Positions 17,511-26,152 of a stretch of DNA of 64,000 bases are shown here, piece after piece. Numbering within the stretch: the first letter of the stretch is position 1; each line of letters starts with the position of its first letter. Location: assembly GCF_013410405.1 (NCBI RefSeq), contig NZ_JACCFK010000002.1, forward strand, positions 372,001 through 436,000. Direction: 5' to 3'. Source of the stretch: Amycolatopsis endophytica (GTDB lineage Bacteria; Actinomycetota; Actinomycetes; Mycobacteriales; Pseudonocardiaceae). A model generated the notes under the pieces. The model saw only the letters and a list, made by a program, of their open reading frames with translations. It did not search any database and had not been told where the DNA came from. The translations under genes and the position numbers were made by a program.

Positions 17511-17684
17511 CCCGGAGGGCCAACACAGTGCCCGAAACGGCAAACACGCCGCCCGGAGCGGCAAACACAGCGCCCGGAGCGGCAAACACGGTGCGGCGCG
17601 CGGCGTGTTTGCCGCTCCCGCTGGCGTGTTGGCCCTTCCGGGCAGCGTGTTTGCTCTTCCGGGCAGCGTGTTTGCTCTTCCGGG
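17511..17684. repeat. Inverted 4+4 array of 21-bp repeats (family A)
   Basis: Four units of the form CCCGGAGCGGCAAACACAGC occupy 17511-17593. After a 7-base centre (CGGCGCG) come four units in the opposite orientation at 17601-17684, with cores such as GTGTTTGCTCTTCCGGG. Units are mostly 21 bp, with lengths of 20 or 22 in three cases. The whole array can fold into a long imperfect hairpin of about 80 bp per arm. The unit is the reverse complement of that in the 3340-3444 array. It lies in the 600-base gap between the ceramidase start and the LLM gene end. Confidence 0.8.
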
Positions 17685-17756
17685 ACACCAGCCACCCACC
17701 AAACCGGAACCCGGCAGCGCGACCCGGTCACCAGGACGCCCAGTCCTCCCCCCGCA

Positions 17757-17858
17757 CCCCGATCCGAAGCCCAGTTCTGCGGCCGATCAGGCGGGGGCAA
17801 GGCAGTCTTTCCCGCTTGGCCCCGCCTGCTCGGCCGCAGAAACAGGGAAAAATCGGGG
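17757..17858. repeat. Long inverted repeat with 22-bp arms, possible terminator or small element
   Basis: Arms at 17775-17796 (beginning TTCTGCGGCCGA) and 17820-17841 (ending CGGCCGCAGAA) are reverse complements with one mismatch over 22 bp. Outer arms CCCCGAT at 17757 and ATCGGGG at 17852 extend the pairing after small internal loops. It lies downstream of the minus-strand LLM gene, so it could end that transcript. It is much longer than the simple terminators elsewhere in this window. No gene is seen between 17338 and 17939. Confidence 0.6.
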
Positions 17859-17939
17859 CGGCCACAATCGGGGCGTAGCGAAGCGAAGCCGGCGCTTTCG
17901 GCCGCGCGCAGCGCGAAACCCGCGTAGCGGCCGCGAAAC

Positions 17940-18965
17940 TCACGCCAAAGCGTCCGCGATCCGCCGCAAACCTTCAGCATCCCCGCGCAACAACAACGTC
18001 GTCACCACCGTCTGATCCCACGCCGCCAGTTCCGCCCGGATCTTCTCCGGCGGCCCGATCAGCGACGTGTCCTCCACCAGCGACGTAGGAATAGCCGCAA
18101 CCGCCTCTTCCTTACGACCCGCGAGATAAAGCTCTTGAACCTTCTCCGCCACATCCGCATATCCCAAGCGGGCGAACACGTCCTTGTGGAAATTCACCTG
18201 CTTGGCTCCCATGCCCCCGATATACAGAGCCAGCGACGGCTTGATGAAACCCGCCGCCGTCTCGACATCGTCGTGCACGATGACCGGCACCGACGCCGCC
18301 ACTTCGAACGTCTCCTGCGTCTGCCGGGCGCCAGGGCGGGCGAAGCCTTCCGCGAGTGCCGCACGATAGAAATCATCGCTCTTCGGGGAGAAGAACAACG
18401 GCAGCCAGCCATCACAGATTTCCGCCGCCAGCGCGACGTTCTTCGGCCCCTCGGCGGCGAGGTGGATCGGGATCTCCGGGCGCAGCGGGTGGACCGTGGA
18501 CTTCAGCGGCTTCCCCAGACCGGTCCCGCCCCGCAACGGCAACTGGTACTGGTCACCGTCGAAGGTGACCGGCTCGCCCCGCGCCACCACGCGGCGCACG
18601 ATCTCCACGTACTCGCGCGTCCGCGCCAGCGGCCGAGGGTAGGGCTGCCCGTACCAGCCCTCCACGACCTGCGGCCCCGAAGCGCCCAGTCCCAGGATGA
18701 ACCGGCCACCCGACAGATGATCCAGCGTCATCGCGGCCATCGCCGTCGCGGTCGGGGTGCGAGCCGACATCTGGATGATGTTCGTCCCCAGTTTGACCCG
18801 CGAGGTCGCCGCGCCCCACCAGGCCAGCGGCGTCAGCGCGTCCGAGCCGTACCCTTCGGCCGTCCACACCGAGTCGAACCCGAGCTCCTCCGCCGTCCGG
18901 ATCGCCTCCAGCGCACCCTCCGGCGGGCCGGCGGACCAGTAACCGATGTGATAGCCGAGCTTCAC
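17940..18965 (-). CDS. LLM-class F420- or flavin-dependent oxidoreductase
   Basis: This 341-residue protein has the luciferase-like TIM barrel. GFDSVWTAEGYGSDALTPLA near residue 30, RVKLGTNIIQMSARTPTA near 57 and LSGGRFILGLGASGPQVVEG near 85 are typical of actinobacterial F420-dependent LLM enzymes. It should use reduced F420 or FMN to reduce or oxygenate an organic substrate in the cytoplasm. The GTG start overlaps the stop of the MpaB-type gene by four bases, so the two are likely co-translated and under the TetR operator at 19898. The substrate is unknown. Confidence 0.88.
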   Translation of the reverse strand: MKLGYHIGYWSAGPPEGALEAIRTAEELGFDSVWTAEGYGSDALTPLAWWGAATSRVKLGTNIIQMSARTPTATAMAAMTLDHLSGGRFILGLGASGPQVVEGWYGQPYPRPLARTREYVEIVRRVVARGEPVTFDGDQYQLPLRGGTGLGKPLKSTVHPLRPEIPIHLAAEGPKNVALAAEICDGWLPLFFSPKSDDFYRAALAEGFARPGARQTQETFEVAASVPVIVHDDVETAAGFIKPSLALYIGGMGAKQVNFHKDVFARLGYADVAEKVQELYLAGRKEEAVAAIPTSLVEDTSLIGPPEKIRAELAAWDQTVVTTLLLRGDAEGLRRIADALA

Positions 18966-19885
18966 GACACCTCCCGGGGAACATAATGAGTCGAACTGTC
19001 CCGTTCGGACAGTGGCGGCAGGTTGCGCGCCGGGGTTTCCACGAGCGGCACGTCCGCGGGCACGTCACCGCGGACCCGCTGCCATCCGGCACGGGCACGC
19101 GGGTGGAACCGCCGGTCGTGCGGCACGAACCGGAACGCGAACCCGATCGCCCGCCCGGTCAGCCGGTGCAGCGCCTCGTCGCGCCGCGACCAGCGGTAGC
19201 CCAGCCGCTCCCGCACCGCCGGGTGGTACATGCCGACCGTGAACCACACGAACTGCTTCGCGATCAGGACCCGCAACGGCCGCCACAGCGGATCCGGCAG
19301 CCACGCCGCGAACGGCGGCTTGTCCAGGCCCCGCAGGTCGAGCACGTCCCGCGTGGCCTTGTTGTCCTCCAGGACCTCGGTGCACATGTGCTCCCAGTAT
19401 TCACCGAACTCCTCCCACGACCCGGGCACCGGCCGCATGCTCATGCCGTAGAGCGCGTACCACTGGACGTGTTCGTCGAACAGGCGCCGCTTCTGCTCCT
19501 CGCTCAGCCCGCCCATCATCCGCTCCGCGGCGATCACGGTGAGCATGAAGAACGTCGAGTGCGCCCAGTAGAACGTGCCCGGGTTCAGGGCGTGGTAGCG
19601 GCGGCCGCGGGAGTCCACGCCCTGGATGGTGTCGTGGTAGCCGCGCACCGTCCGCGCCGTCTCCGCCGCGCGCGGGCCGTCGTAGACGACGCCACCGATC
19701 GGGTAGAGGGACCGGAACAGGCGCTGCCACCGTTCGGCGAAGAACCGCGAGTGCTCCTCGACGCCCGCGCCGAGCTCGGGGTGCATGTTCTGCATCGAGC
19801 CCGCCCACAGCGCCATGAGCAGCGTCCGCCAGTCGCCGAAGTACTTCCACGTCAGCGAATCGGGGCCGAGAGGCTGCGGTGCCAT
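18962..19885 (-). CDS. MpaB-type oxygenase family protein (DUF2236)
   Basis: This 307-residue protein matches the DUF2236/MpaB group, which includes latex-clearing and mycophenolic-acid pathway oxygenases that bind heme. Landmarks are LGPDSLTWKYFGDWRTLLMA at the start, RYHALNPGTFYWAHSTFF near residue 110 and SMRPVPGSWEEFGEYWEHM near residue 165. Histidines in FYWAHSTFF and in MYHPAVRERL are candidate ligands. It is divergent from a TetR regulator, and a perfect inverted repeat lies between them. It is followed by an overlapping LLM oxidoreductase gene, so the two may oxidise one substrate. Confidence 0.82.
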   Translation of the reverse strand: MAPQPLGPDSLTWKYFGDWRTLLMALWAGSMQNMHPELGAGVEEHSRFFAERWQRLFRSLYPIGGVVYDGPRAAETARTVRGYHDTIQGVDSRGRRYHALNPGTFYWAHSTFFMLTVIAAERMMGGLSEEQKRRLFDEHVQWYALYGMSMRPVPGSWEEFGEYWEHMCTEVLEDNKATRDVLDLRGLDKPPFAAWLPDPLWRPLRVLIAKQFVWFTVGMYHPAVRERLGYRWSRRDEALHRLTGRAIGFAFRFVPHDRRFHPRARAGWQRVRGDVPADVPLVETPARNLPPLSERDSSTHYVPREVS

Positions 19886-19897
19886 GATCCGAACGCT

Positions 19898-19925
19898 ACA
19901 ATTGACAACACTCGTAGTCAATTGT
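19898..19925. promoter_or_regulatory. TetR-type operator
   Basis: Perfect 9-bp arms ACAATTGAC and GTCAATTGT are separated by 10 bases. The element lies between the divergent MpaB-type gene (start 19885) and the TetR gene (start 19934), so repressor bound here would cover both promoters. Its AT-rich arms stand out from the GC-rich surroundings. Binding by the adjacent regulator is inferred from position. Confidence 0.75.
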
Positions 19926-19933
19926 GAGGGCGG

Positions 19934-20524
19934 ATGACCGAGAAAACCTGGGCGGGCACCACGCTCAGCGACCGCCGCGCCGCCCGGCGGGCCCAGCTGC
20001 TCGACGCGGGACTGGACCTGCTGGGCACGACGGGCAGCGCGGCAGTGACGGTGCGCGCGGTGTGCCGGCACGCGAAGCTCACCGAGCGCTACTTCTACGA
20101 GAACTTCGCCGACCGTGAGGAACTCGTGGTCGCGGTCTACGAGCAGGTCGCCACGCAAGCCCACCAGGCGCTCGTCGACGCGGTGCCGGACACCGGCAGG
20201 GACCCGGCGCAGCGCGCCGAGGCGGCGGTGTCCGCGTTCGTCGAGCTGATACTGGACGATCCCCGCAAGGGCCGGGTCCTGCTGCTGGCGCCGGTCACCG
20301 AACCGGCCCTGTCCGCCCGCGGCGTGGCGCTGCTGCCCGCGTTCGCCGGGCTCGTCCGCGAACAGCTGCCCGAGCGCATGGACGCCCTGGAGAAGCAGCT
20401 GACCGCGATCGGCCTGGTCGGCGCGCTGACCCACCTGTTCACCGCCTCTCTGTCCGGGACACCGGAACTGCCGCGCGAGCGCCTGGTCGCGCACTGCGTG
20501 GGACTGCTCGTGCGATCGTCCTAA
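19934..20524 (+). CDS. TetR family transcriptional regulator
   Basis: This 196-residue protein has an N-terminal TetR helix-turn-helix, with [20 protein letters not shown] at about residues 40-60. The variable C-terminal domain should bind a small ligand. It is divergent from the MpaB/LLM pair across a perfect inverted repeat and probably represses both that pair and itself. Its TAA stop overlaps the TAG stop of the convergent aldolase gene. The ligand is unknown. Confidence 0.9.
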   Translation: MTEKTWAGTTLSDRRAARRAQLLDAGLDLLGTTGSAAVTVRAVCRHAKLTERYFYENFADREELVVAVYEQVATQAHQALVDAVPDTGRDPAQRAEAAVSAFVELILDDPRKGRVLLLAPVTEPALSARGVALLPAFAGLVREQLPERMDALEKQLTAIGLVGALTHLFTASLSGTPELPRERLVAHCVGLLVRSS

Positions 20525-21543
20525 GCGGACTCCCGCTCCGTGGCGAGCTGGAGCGCGATGTCGATGATCATGTCCTCCTGACCGCCGACGTAGCGGTTTT
20601 CCCCCACCCGGTACAGGATTTCGTGCGCCGGCACCTGGTAGCGTTCCGCGGCGCGCTCGGCGTGCAGCAGGAAGCTGGAGTACACCCCGGCGAAACCCTG
20701 CACGATCGACGACCGGTCCATCACCGGCAGCCGCGTGATGAACGGCTTCACGACGTTCTCCGCCGCGTCCATCAGCACATCCTTGTCCACCCCGGTGCGC
20801 ACACCGAGCCGCTCGAACACCGCGGCCAGCACCTCGGTCGGCGAGTTCCCCGCACCGGCGCCGAGCGCGACGAGGGAACCGTCGATCTGCCGGGCCCCGG
20901 CCCGGTGGGCGAGCACCGAGTTCGCGACGCCGAAGCTGAGGTTCTGGTGCCCGTGGTAGCCCACCTGCGCGTCCTCGCCGAACTCGGCGACCAGCGCGGC
21001 GACCCGGTCGGCGGCCTCCTCCAGGATCAGCGCCCCCGCGGAGTCCACCACGTACACGCACTGGCACCCGGCGTCGACCATGATCCGGCCCTGCTCGGCC
21101 AGCTTCTCCGGGGTGGCCATATGGGACAGCATCAGGAACCCGACGGTCTCCAGCCCGAGCCTGCGTGCCTCGGTGAAATGCTGGACCGACACGTCCGCCT
21201 CGGTGCAGTGCGTCGCGATCCGCACCGCGCCCGCACCCAGGTCCGCGGCCGCTTCGAGGTCGGTGACCGTGCCCAGGCCGGGCAGCAGCAGCACCGCGAT
21301 CTTGGCCTGCTTCGCCTCCTCGACCGCCACCGCGATCAGCTCGCGCTCGTCCACCAGCGAGAACCCGTAGTTGAACGTCGATCCGCCCAGCCCGTCGCCG
21401 TGGGTCACCTCGATCAGCGAGATGCCCGCCTGATCCAGCGCGCGCACCGTGTCGCGGACGTTGTCCACGGTGAACTGGTGCGCCATGGCGTGACTGCCGT
21501 CGCGCAGGCTCGTGTCGACGAGCCGCACCTCCCGCTCGCTCAC
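20521..21543 (-). CDS. dmpG: 4-hydroxy-2-oxovalerate aldolase
   Basis: This 340-residue DRE-TIM metallolyase cleaves 4-hydroxy-2-oxo acids to pyruvate and an aldehyde. It has [18 protein letters not shown] near the start, where an arginine-aspartate pair binds substrate and metal. [15 protein letters not shown] near residue 195 holds the two metal-binding histidines, and [17 protein letters not shown] follows. The GTG start overlaps the acetaldehyde dehydrogenase stop by four bases, and the two enzymes are known to form a channelling complex. The pair is the usual end of meta-cleavage pathways, but no hydratase (DmpE/MhpD/HsaE) is adjacent. Confidence 0.95.
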   Translation of the reverse strand: MSEREVRLVDTSLRDGSHAMAHQFTVDNVRDTVRALDQAGISLIEVTHGDGLGGSTFNYGFSLVDERELIAVAVEEAKQAKIAVLLLPGLGTVTDLEAAADLGAGAVRIATHCTEADVSVQHFTEARRLGLETVGFLMLSHMATPEKLAEQGRIMVDAGCQCVYVVDSAGALILEEAADRVAALVAEFGEDAQVGYHGHQNLSFGVANSVLAHRAGARQIDGSLVALGAGAGNSPTEVLAAVFERLGVRTGVDKDVLMDAAENVVKPFITRLPVMDRSSIVQGFAGVYSSFLLHAERAAERYQVPAHEILYRVGENRYVGGQEDMIIDIALQLATERESA

Positions 21544-22451
21544 GCCGGCACCTCCTGCGCGCGGTTCACGGCCAGCAGCTCGCCCACGCGGGCGGCCGCG
21601 GCGGTCATGATGTCCAGGTTCCCGGCATACGGCGGCAGGTAGTCGCCGTTGCCTGCCACCTCCAGGAACACCGCCACCCGCGCCCGGCCCTGCCAGCCCG
21701 GACGCGGATCGTCGAACTGCGGCGCGGCCTTGAGCGTGTAGCCGGGCACGTAGACCTGCACGTCGGCGACCATCCGCTCGATGGAGGCGGTGATCGCGTC
21801 CCGGTCGGCGTCCGGCGAGATCGCGCAGAACACCGTGTCGCGCATGATCAGCGGCGGTTCGACCGGGTTGATGATGATGATCGCCTTGCCCTTCGCCGCA
21901 CCGCCGACGATCTCCAGGCCGCGCGCGGTGGTCTCGGTGAACTCGTCGATGTTGGCCCGGGTGCCGGGACCGGCCGACCGCGACGACACCGACGCCACGA
22001 TCTCGGCGTAGGGCACCTCGGTGACCCGCGAGACGGCGTGCACGATCGGGATGGTCGCCTGCCCGCCGCAGGTGATCAGGTTGAAGTTCGCCGCGCCGAG
22101 CTTGTCCGGTGCCGTGACCGCGGGGCACGTGAACGGGCCGACCGCGGCCGGGGTGAGGTCGACGGCCTGAATGCCGGCTTCGGCGTAGCGCGGCGCGTTC
22201 GCCAGATGGGCCTTGGCCGAGGTCGCCTCGAACACGATCTCCGGCAGCTCGTCCCGGGACAGCAGCCAGTCCACGCCGCCCGCCGAGGTTTCCACGCCCA
22301 GCTCGGCGGCGCGCCTCAGGCCGTCGGAGGCCGGGTCGACGCCGACCATGGAGGTCACCTCGACGTGCTCGCTGCGGCGCAGCTTCGCGAGCAGGTCGGT
22401 GCCGATGTTGCCGGGCCCGACGATGGCGGCCCGTACCTTGCGGGTGCTCAT
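21540..22451 (-). CDS. dmpF: Acetaldehyde dehydrogenase (acetylating)
   Basis: This 303-residue enzyme oxidises acetaldehyde or propanal to the acyl-CoA with [23 protein letters not shown] is the Rossmann motif at residues 6-25. [17 protein letters not shown] near residue 125 contains the catalytic cysteine, and [15 protein letters not shown] follows. It partners with the downstream aldolase. A divergent IclR regulator begins 57 bases away, which suggests that an acyl or aromatic catabolite controls the pair. Confidence 0.95.
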   Translation of the reverse strand: MSTRKVRAAIVGPGNIGTDLLAKLRRSEHVEVTSMVGVDPASDGLRRAAELGVETSAGGVDWLLSRDELPEIVFEATSAKAHLANAPRYAEAGIQAVDLTPAAVGPFTCPAVTAPDKLGAANFNLITCGGQATIPIVHAVSRVTEVPYAEIVASVSSRSAGPGTRANIDEFTETTARGLEIVGGAAKGKAIIIINPVEPPLIMRDTVFCAISPDADRDAITASIERMVADVQVYVPGYTLKAAPQFDDPRPGWQGRARVAVFLEVAGNGDYLPPYAGNLDIMTAAAARVGELLAVNRAQEVPA

Positions 22452-22508
22452 GCGCTCTCCTCTCGGGGTCGACTCACCGTCCACCCCGTCGTGCGGCACA
22501 CTCAACGC

Positions 22509-23255
22509 ATGTGTGCCGCTGAGCGGGACGACGGGATGACCGCGGCCCGGATCGCCGCGCTGTTCGGCGCGTTCGGCCCTGGCGACCACGTGCTGGGCGC
22601 CTCCGAGCTGGCGCGCCGCACCGGGCTGCCCAAGTCGTCGGTGCACCGGCTCACCGGGCACCTCGTCACACACGGTCTGCTGGAACGTGACGGCACCGGC
22701 GTGCGGCTGGGGCTGCGCCTGTTCGAGATCGGGCAGCTGGCCGGCCGGGAACGCGGGCTCACCGAAGCGGCCCGCCCCTACCTCGCCGACCTGCGCGAAG
22801 CCACCCGCAACACGGTCCACCTGGCCGTTTTGGAGGGCATCGAAGTGGTCTACCTCGACATCGTGCGCGGCCCCGACGCGCCCGCCCTGCCGTCGCGGAT
22901 CGGCGGCCGGTTCCCCGCCCACGCGACGGCCGTGGGCAAGGCCATCCTGGCGCACTCACCCGCATCCGTGCTAGACACCGTGCTAGCGGCGGGACTGACC
23001 CGCATCGGACCGCGCACGATCACCGCGCCGGGGCTGCTGCGACGGCAGCTGGCGAGGATCCGCGACGAGGGCGTCGCCTACGAGCGAGAGGAATCGGGGG
23101 TGGGCGTAACCTGTGCAGCCAGTCCGCTGCTCGACGCGACCGGTCGGGCACGGGCCGCGATTTCGATCTCGGGCTGGAGCAACCGGGTCCGGGTCGAGCG
23201 CGTCTCTCCAGCGGTGCGCACGGCGGCTCTCGCCTTGTCGAGGGCCTTGCCGTAG
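22509..23255 (+). CDS. IclR family transcriptional regulator
   Basis: This 248-residue protein has an N-terminal winged helix, with [20 protein letters not shown] at about residues 30-50. The C-terminal IclR ligand domain shows [17 protein letters not shown] and the late [16 protein letters not shown]. It is divergent from the acetaldehyde dehydrogenase gene, so it probably regulates that catabolic pair. The ATG at 22509 fits the expected length, and a longer frame starting within the neighbour is rejected. Confidence 0.9.
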   Translation: MCAAERDDGMTAARIAALFGAFGPGDHVLGASELARRTGLPKSSVHRLTGHLVTHGLLERDGTGVRLGLRLFEIGQLAGRERGLTEAARPYLADLREATRNTVHLAVLEGIEVVYLDIVRGPDAPALPSRIGGRFPAHATAVGKAILAHSPASVLDTVLAAGLTRIGPRTITAPGLLRRQLARIRDEGVAYEREESGVGVTCAASPLLDATGRARAAISISGWSNRVRVERVSPAVRTAALALSRALP

Positions 23256-23340
23256 GGTCTGCGCACCACCGGGGAAGATCGACACGTACGGGCCTCGCGG
23301 CCGAAGTGCACCAGCCGCGGGATGTTAGGGAGGATTGGGC

Positions 23341-23844
23341 GTGACCACCGGGACCACCCAGGTTGACGACCTTCGGCTCGTGGCTGCACCGAGCGCCGTC
23401 AACTGCGCCGAGATGTTCGTCCGCTTCGGTCTGCTGGAGTGGAAGCTCCGGCCACTGGCCGACGACGGCGCGAAAATCGTCCGGCACCTGGTGACTTCCT
23501 CGGTGGAAGGCGCCGACAAACGATCGCCCCGCTTCCTGACCGTGCGGTTGCGGCTGCACCGCGACGTCGTGGTGGTCGAACTCGACGACGACCGCGCCGG
23601 TGAACCACCCGAGCTGCCCGGGTGGACGATCAACACCGTCGCCCTGCCCGGCGGGCACCGGACCGCCTGGTGTGAACTTCCCCTGCCCACCGGTCTCACC
23701 GGCGCCCTCCCGACCCGCGCACCGCACCGCATGCCCAGCCCCGCCACGGAGTACCCGCCCGAGGAGCCGTTGCCCGAGCCCGACTTCCTGGACTCGCAGA
23801 TCCTCCAGCGCGTGCTGCACGGCCTCAACGGCTCCTCCCGCTGA
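23341..23844 (+). CDS. Small protein resembling a degenerate anti-sigma-factor-type HATPase
   Basis: This 167-residue protein starts at GTG 23341, after a GGGAGG ribosome-binding site. Residues about 20-85 follow the layout of the HATPase domain of actinobacterial RsbW-like regulators: FVRFGLLEWKL, then LADDGAKIVRHLVTSS, then RLRLHRDVVVVELDDD. The N-box asparagine and glutamate (usually ELVTNA) are replaced by RHLVTSS, and no G-box is seen. ATP binding or kinase activity is therefore doubtful. The C-terminus is proline-rich. It could be a scaffold or an inactive relative, and the function is unknown. Confidence 0.55.
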   Translation: MTTGTTQVDDLRLVAAPSAVNCAEMFVRFGLLEWKLRPLADDGAKIVRHLVTSSVEGADKRSPRFLTVRLRLHRDVVVVELDDDRAGEPPELPGWTINTVALPGGHRTAWCELPLPTGLTGALPTRAPHRMPSPATEYPPEEPLPEPDFLDSQILQRVLHGLNGSSR

Positions 23845-23853
23845 GAGCGCTTT

Positions 23854-23884
23854 CCGGGCGACCAGGCCGCGCCTGGCCGCCCGG
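23854..23884. terminator. Bidirectional hairpin terminator
   Basis: Arms CCGGGCGACCAGGC and GCCTGGCCGCCCGG pair over 14 positions with one mismatch around a 3-base loop. The hairpin lies between the stops of the HATPase-like gene and the convergent folP2 gene. There is no long U-tract, which is common in high-GC actinomycetes. Confidence 0.6.
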
Positions 23885-23915
23885 CGTGACGTGAGGTCCG
23901 GGTCCTCCGGTGGCC

Positions 23916-24785
23916 TCAGGCCAGTCCGCGCACCGCCTGGGCCGGCGGCCGCTCCCCGGTGATCGCCGCGACCATCTCCAGCACCCGGCGCGTCTGCTGC
24001 ACCTCGTGCACACGGAACACCTGCGCCCCGTCGCGCGCCGCCAGCGCGGTCGCGGCGAGGGTGCCGTCGAGGCGTTCGGTGATGCCCGCCCCCAGCGTCT
24101 CGCCCACGAAGTCCTTGTTGGACAGTGCCATGAGGACCGGCCAGCCGGTCGCGGTCAGCTCGTCGGCGTGCCGCAGCAGAGCCAGGCTGTGCCAGGTGTT
24201 CTTGCCGAAGTCGTGCGTCGGGTCGATCAGGACGCCGCCACGCGGCACACCGAGCGCCACGACCTCCTCGGCCCGCCTCGTCAGCTCCCCGACCACCTCA
24301 CCGGCGATGTCTTCGTAGCGAACGCGGAACGGGCGCGTGCGCGGCGCCGCTCCCCCGGTGTGGGAGCAGACGTACCCGGCGCCGAACTCGGCCGCCACCT
24401 CCGCCAGCGCCGGGTCCGCGCCCGCCCACGTGTCATTGAGCAGATCCGCGCCCGCCTCGCAGGCGAGCCTGCCGACCTCGTGCCGCCAGGTGTCCACGCT
24501 GATCACCAGCTCCGGGTGCCGCCGCCGGATCTCCTCGACGAACGGCACCACCCGCCGGGTCTCCTCGGCCACCCCGACGTCACTGCCCGGCCCGGCCTTG
24601 ACACCGCCGATGTCCACGATGTCCGCGCCCTCGGCGACCGCCCGGTCGACGGCCGCCAGCGCGTCCGGGTCGGCGAAGGCCGCGCCCCGGTCGTAGAAGG
24701 AGTCGGGTGTGCGGTTCACGATCGCCATCACCAGCGCGCGGTCGGACACGAGGTGCCGTCCGCGGAAGACCAAATCCACTGCCAC
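23916..24785 (-). CDS. folP2: Dihydropteroate synthase homologue, FolP2 type
   Basis: This 289-residue pterin-binding protein has the DHPS landmarks MAIVNRTPDSFYDRGA near residue 20, VDIGGVKAGPG near 58, ISVDTWRHEVG near 95 and LIDPTHDFGKNTWH near 188. The sequence closely follows what I recall of mycobacterial FolP2 (Rv1207) rather than FolP1, including DFGKNT and the ending VRGLA. FolP2 in mycobacteria is reported not to replace FolP1, so a genuine role in folate synthesis is uncertain. In mycobacteria the gene lies next to the glucosyl-3-phosphoglycerate synthase gene, which is absent here. A GTG is used as the start. Confidence 0.88.
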   Translation of the reverse strand: MAVDLVFRGRHLVSDRALVMAIVNRTPDSFYDRGAAFADPDALAAVDRAVAEGADIVDIGGVKAGPGSDVGVAEETRRVVPFVEEIRRRHPELVISVDTWRHEVGRLACEAGADLLNDTWAGADPALAEVAAEFGAGYVCSHTGGAAPRTRPFRVRYEDIAGEVVGELTRRAEEVVALGVPRGGVLIDPTHDFGKNTWHSLALLRHADELTATGWPVLMALSNKDFVGETLGAGITERLDGTLAATALAARDGAQVFRVHEVQQTRRVLEMVAAITGERPPAQAVRGLA

Positions 24786-24817
24786 GACTTCATCATGCCT
24801 GCCGCGCCGGGGGCGCG

Positions 24818-24831
24818 ATAACGCGCGTTAT
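24818..24831. promoter_or_regulatory. 14-bp perfect palindrome, candidate operator
   Basis: The palindrome ATAACGCGCGTTAT lies in the divergent gap between folP2 and a TetR gene that starts at 24875. TetR repressors often bind such sites near their own promoter. The site would allow control of both directions. No binding evidence is available. Confidence 0.6.
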
Positions 24832-24874
24832 GGCCTAAGTTGCTTCCAGGGAGTGGAGAAGGGGGTGCGCGCCG

Positions 24875-25510
24875 ATGGCCACCCGACACGGCCCGGCGGG
24901 GCCTGCCGACAGCCACAGCAGGGAAAGATTCCTGCAGGCCGCGCTGGCAGTACTCCTCAAACAGGGCGTGTCCGGCCTGACCGTGCGCAGCGTCGCCGAG
25001 GCCGCCGGCACCTCCACCATCGGCGTCTACACGCGCTTCGGCGGCCGCACCGGCATCCTGGATGCCTTGTACGAGCGCACTTTCGAGATGCTGGGCGAGG
25101 AGTTCGTCGCCGTGCCACGGGTTCCCGGTGATCCGGTCGCCGGGATCCTCGGCCTGACCCGCGCCTACCGCCGGTTCGCGCTGGAGGGCCCCGCCCGCTA
25201 CGCGTTCATGTTCGAGCAGGCGGTGCCCGGGTTCGACCCGGACCCCGACCTGCGGGCCTACGCGCAGCGCGCCACCTTCGCGCTCATGGTCGACCGGATC
25301 GAGCCGATGACCCCGCCCGGCGGGGACGCCACCACCACCGGTTACCTGGTCTGGACGACCATGCACGGGCTGGTCAGTGTCGAGCTGACGCAACGCGCGC
25401 GCACCGCACCGCCCAAGTGGTTCATCGGGGCCTCCGACGACGTCTACGACGACCTCTTCGACTCGGGCATCCGCGCGATGCTCACCGGGCTCGGCCTCCG
25501 CGCGCGCTGA
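24875..25510 (+). CDS. TetR family transcriptional regulator
   Basis: This 211-residue protein has a TetR DNA-binding domain, with TVRSVAEAAGTSTIGVYTRF near residue 40. The C-terminal part (residues about 85-200) resembles the WHG-type domain of TetR proteins, with AYRRFALEGPARYAFMF. It has a GGAGAAGGGGG ribosome-binding site and is divergent from folP2. Its target cannot be decided beyond likely autoregulation through the 24818 palindrome. Confidence 0.9.
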   Translation: MATRHGPAGPADSHSRERFLQAALAVLLKQGVSGLTVRSVAEAAGTSTIGVYTRFGGRTGILDALYERTFEMLGEEFVAVPRVPGDPVAGILGLTRAYRRFALEGPARYAFMFEQAVPGFDPDPDLRAYAQRATFALMVDRIEPMTPPGGDATTTGYLVWTTMHGLVSVELTQRARTAPPKWFIGASDDVYDDLFDSGIRAMLTGLGLRAR

Positions 25511-25586
25511 GCGCGCCATCGTCCAAGTCGGTGGCGTCGGGGAGAGGAATGTGGTTTTCTCTGGCGATGGTCTTGGACGGCAACCG

Positions 25587-26057
25587 GTGAGTGTACTGGG
25601 CGATATCGCCAGGGTGAGTCCCGTCGAGCTTGAGAGGTTGCGTACCGTCTCCGATGCCTACGGCTACCTGTCCGACCAGGTGCCCACGTGCGACCTCGAC
25701 CGGTACTGGGACGGCCTGCGCTTCGCGATGGACGCCGCGGGCTTCCCGATCAACCCGATCGGCGGCGAGCCGTATCCCGACGAGGGGTCCACCTGGGGCG
25801 AGGGCGGTCCGCACACCAACTCGTGTGCGCTCACCTCCGACCAGGTACGGCAGGTGGCGTCGCTGCTGGCCGCGACACCGTTCACGGCACTGACGAAGCA
25901 TCTGACCGCGGGCGGCACCGCGGGCCTGTACCCCGCCAACCGGAACTGGGCCTCTCCCGTCGTCCATTCGTGTGCCGCAGGCTATTACCGCGGGCTCGTG
26001 GAGTTCTTCCAGGAGGCGGCGGCAGCCGGGCAGTGCACCGTCTTCTGGGCTGCCTGA
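25587..26057 (+). CDS. DUF1877 (YfbM-like) protein
   Basis: This protein of about 156 residues resembles the DUF1877 family. RVSPVELERL near the start, DLDRYWDGLRFAM, GGEPYPDEGSTWGEGGP and the final YYRGLVEFFQEAA are the conserved pieces. Members have an open alpha/beta fold and no known biochemical role. I chose the GTG at 25587, since families of this type begin shortly before RVSPxELExL. The ATG at 25551 would add 12 residues. It converges on rpsA with a strong terminator between them. Confidence 0.7.
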   Translation: MSVLGDIARVSPVELERLRTVSDAYGYLSDQVPTCDLDRYWDGLRFAMDAAGFPINPIGGEPYPDEGSTWGEGGPHTNSCALTSDQVRQVASLLAATPFTALTKHLTAGGTAGLYPANRNWASPVVHSCAAGYYRGLVEFFQEAAAAGQCTVFWAA

Positions 26058-26091
26058 CCCTCATTCCCGTCGCCGCCGTCCGACAACGACA

Positions 26092-26123
26092 TGGCCCCCG
26101 GTCTCCGCGGAGACCGGGGGCCA
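26092..26123. terminator. Strong bidirectional terminator after rpsA
   Basis: A perfect 32-bp palindrome has arms TGGCCCCCGGTCTCCG and its complement, with no spare loop bases. It lies between the DUF1877 gene and the convergent rpsA. An AT-richer stretch follows in the rightward direction. This fits an intrinsic terminator acting on both transcripts. Confidence 0.8.
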
Positions 26124-26152
26124 CATCGAATCATTCAGTCAGCCTCGAGGGC

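Noticed and set aside
17511..17684. CRISPR array or protein-coding repeats
   Set aside because: No spacers are present, the orientation flips in the middle, and no start signal is seen for a coding frame.
23916..24785. Calling this the main folate-pathway dihydropteroate synthase FolP1
   Set aside because: The sequence follows the FolP2 pattern and no other folate genes (folB, folK, folE) are adjacent.
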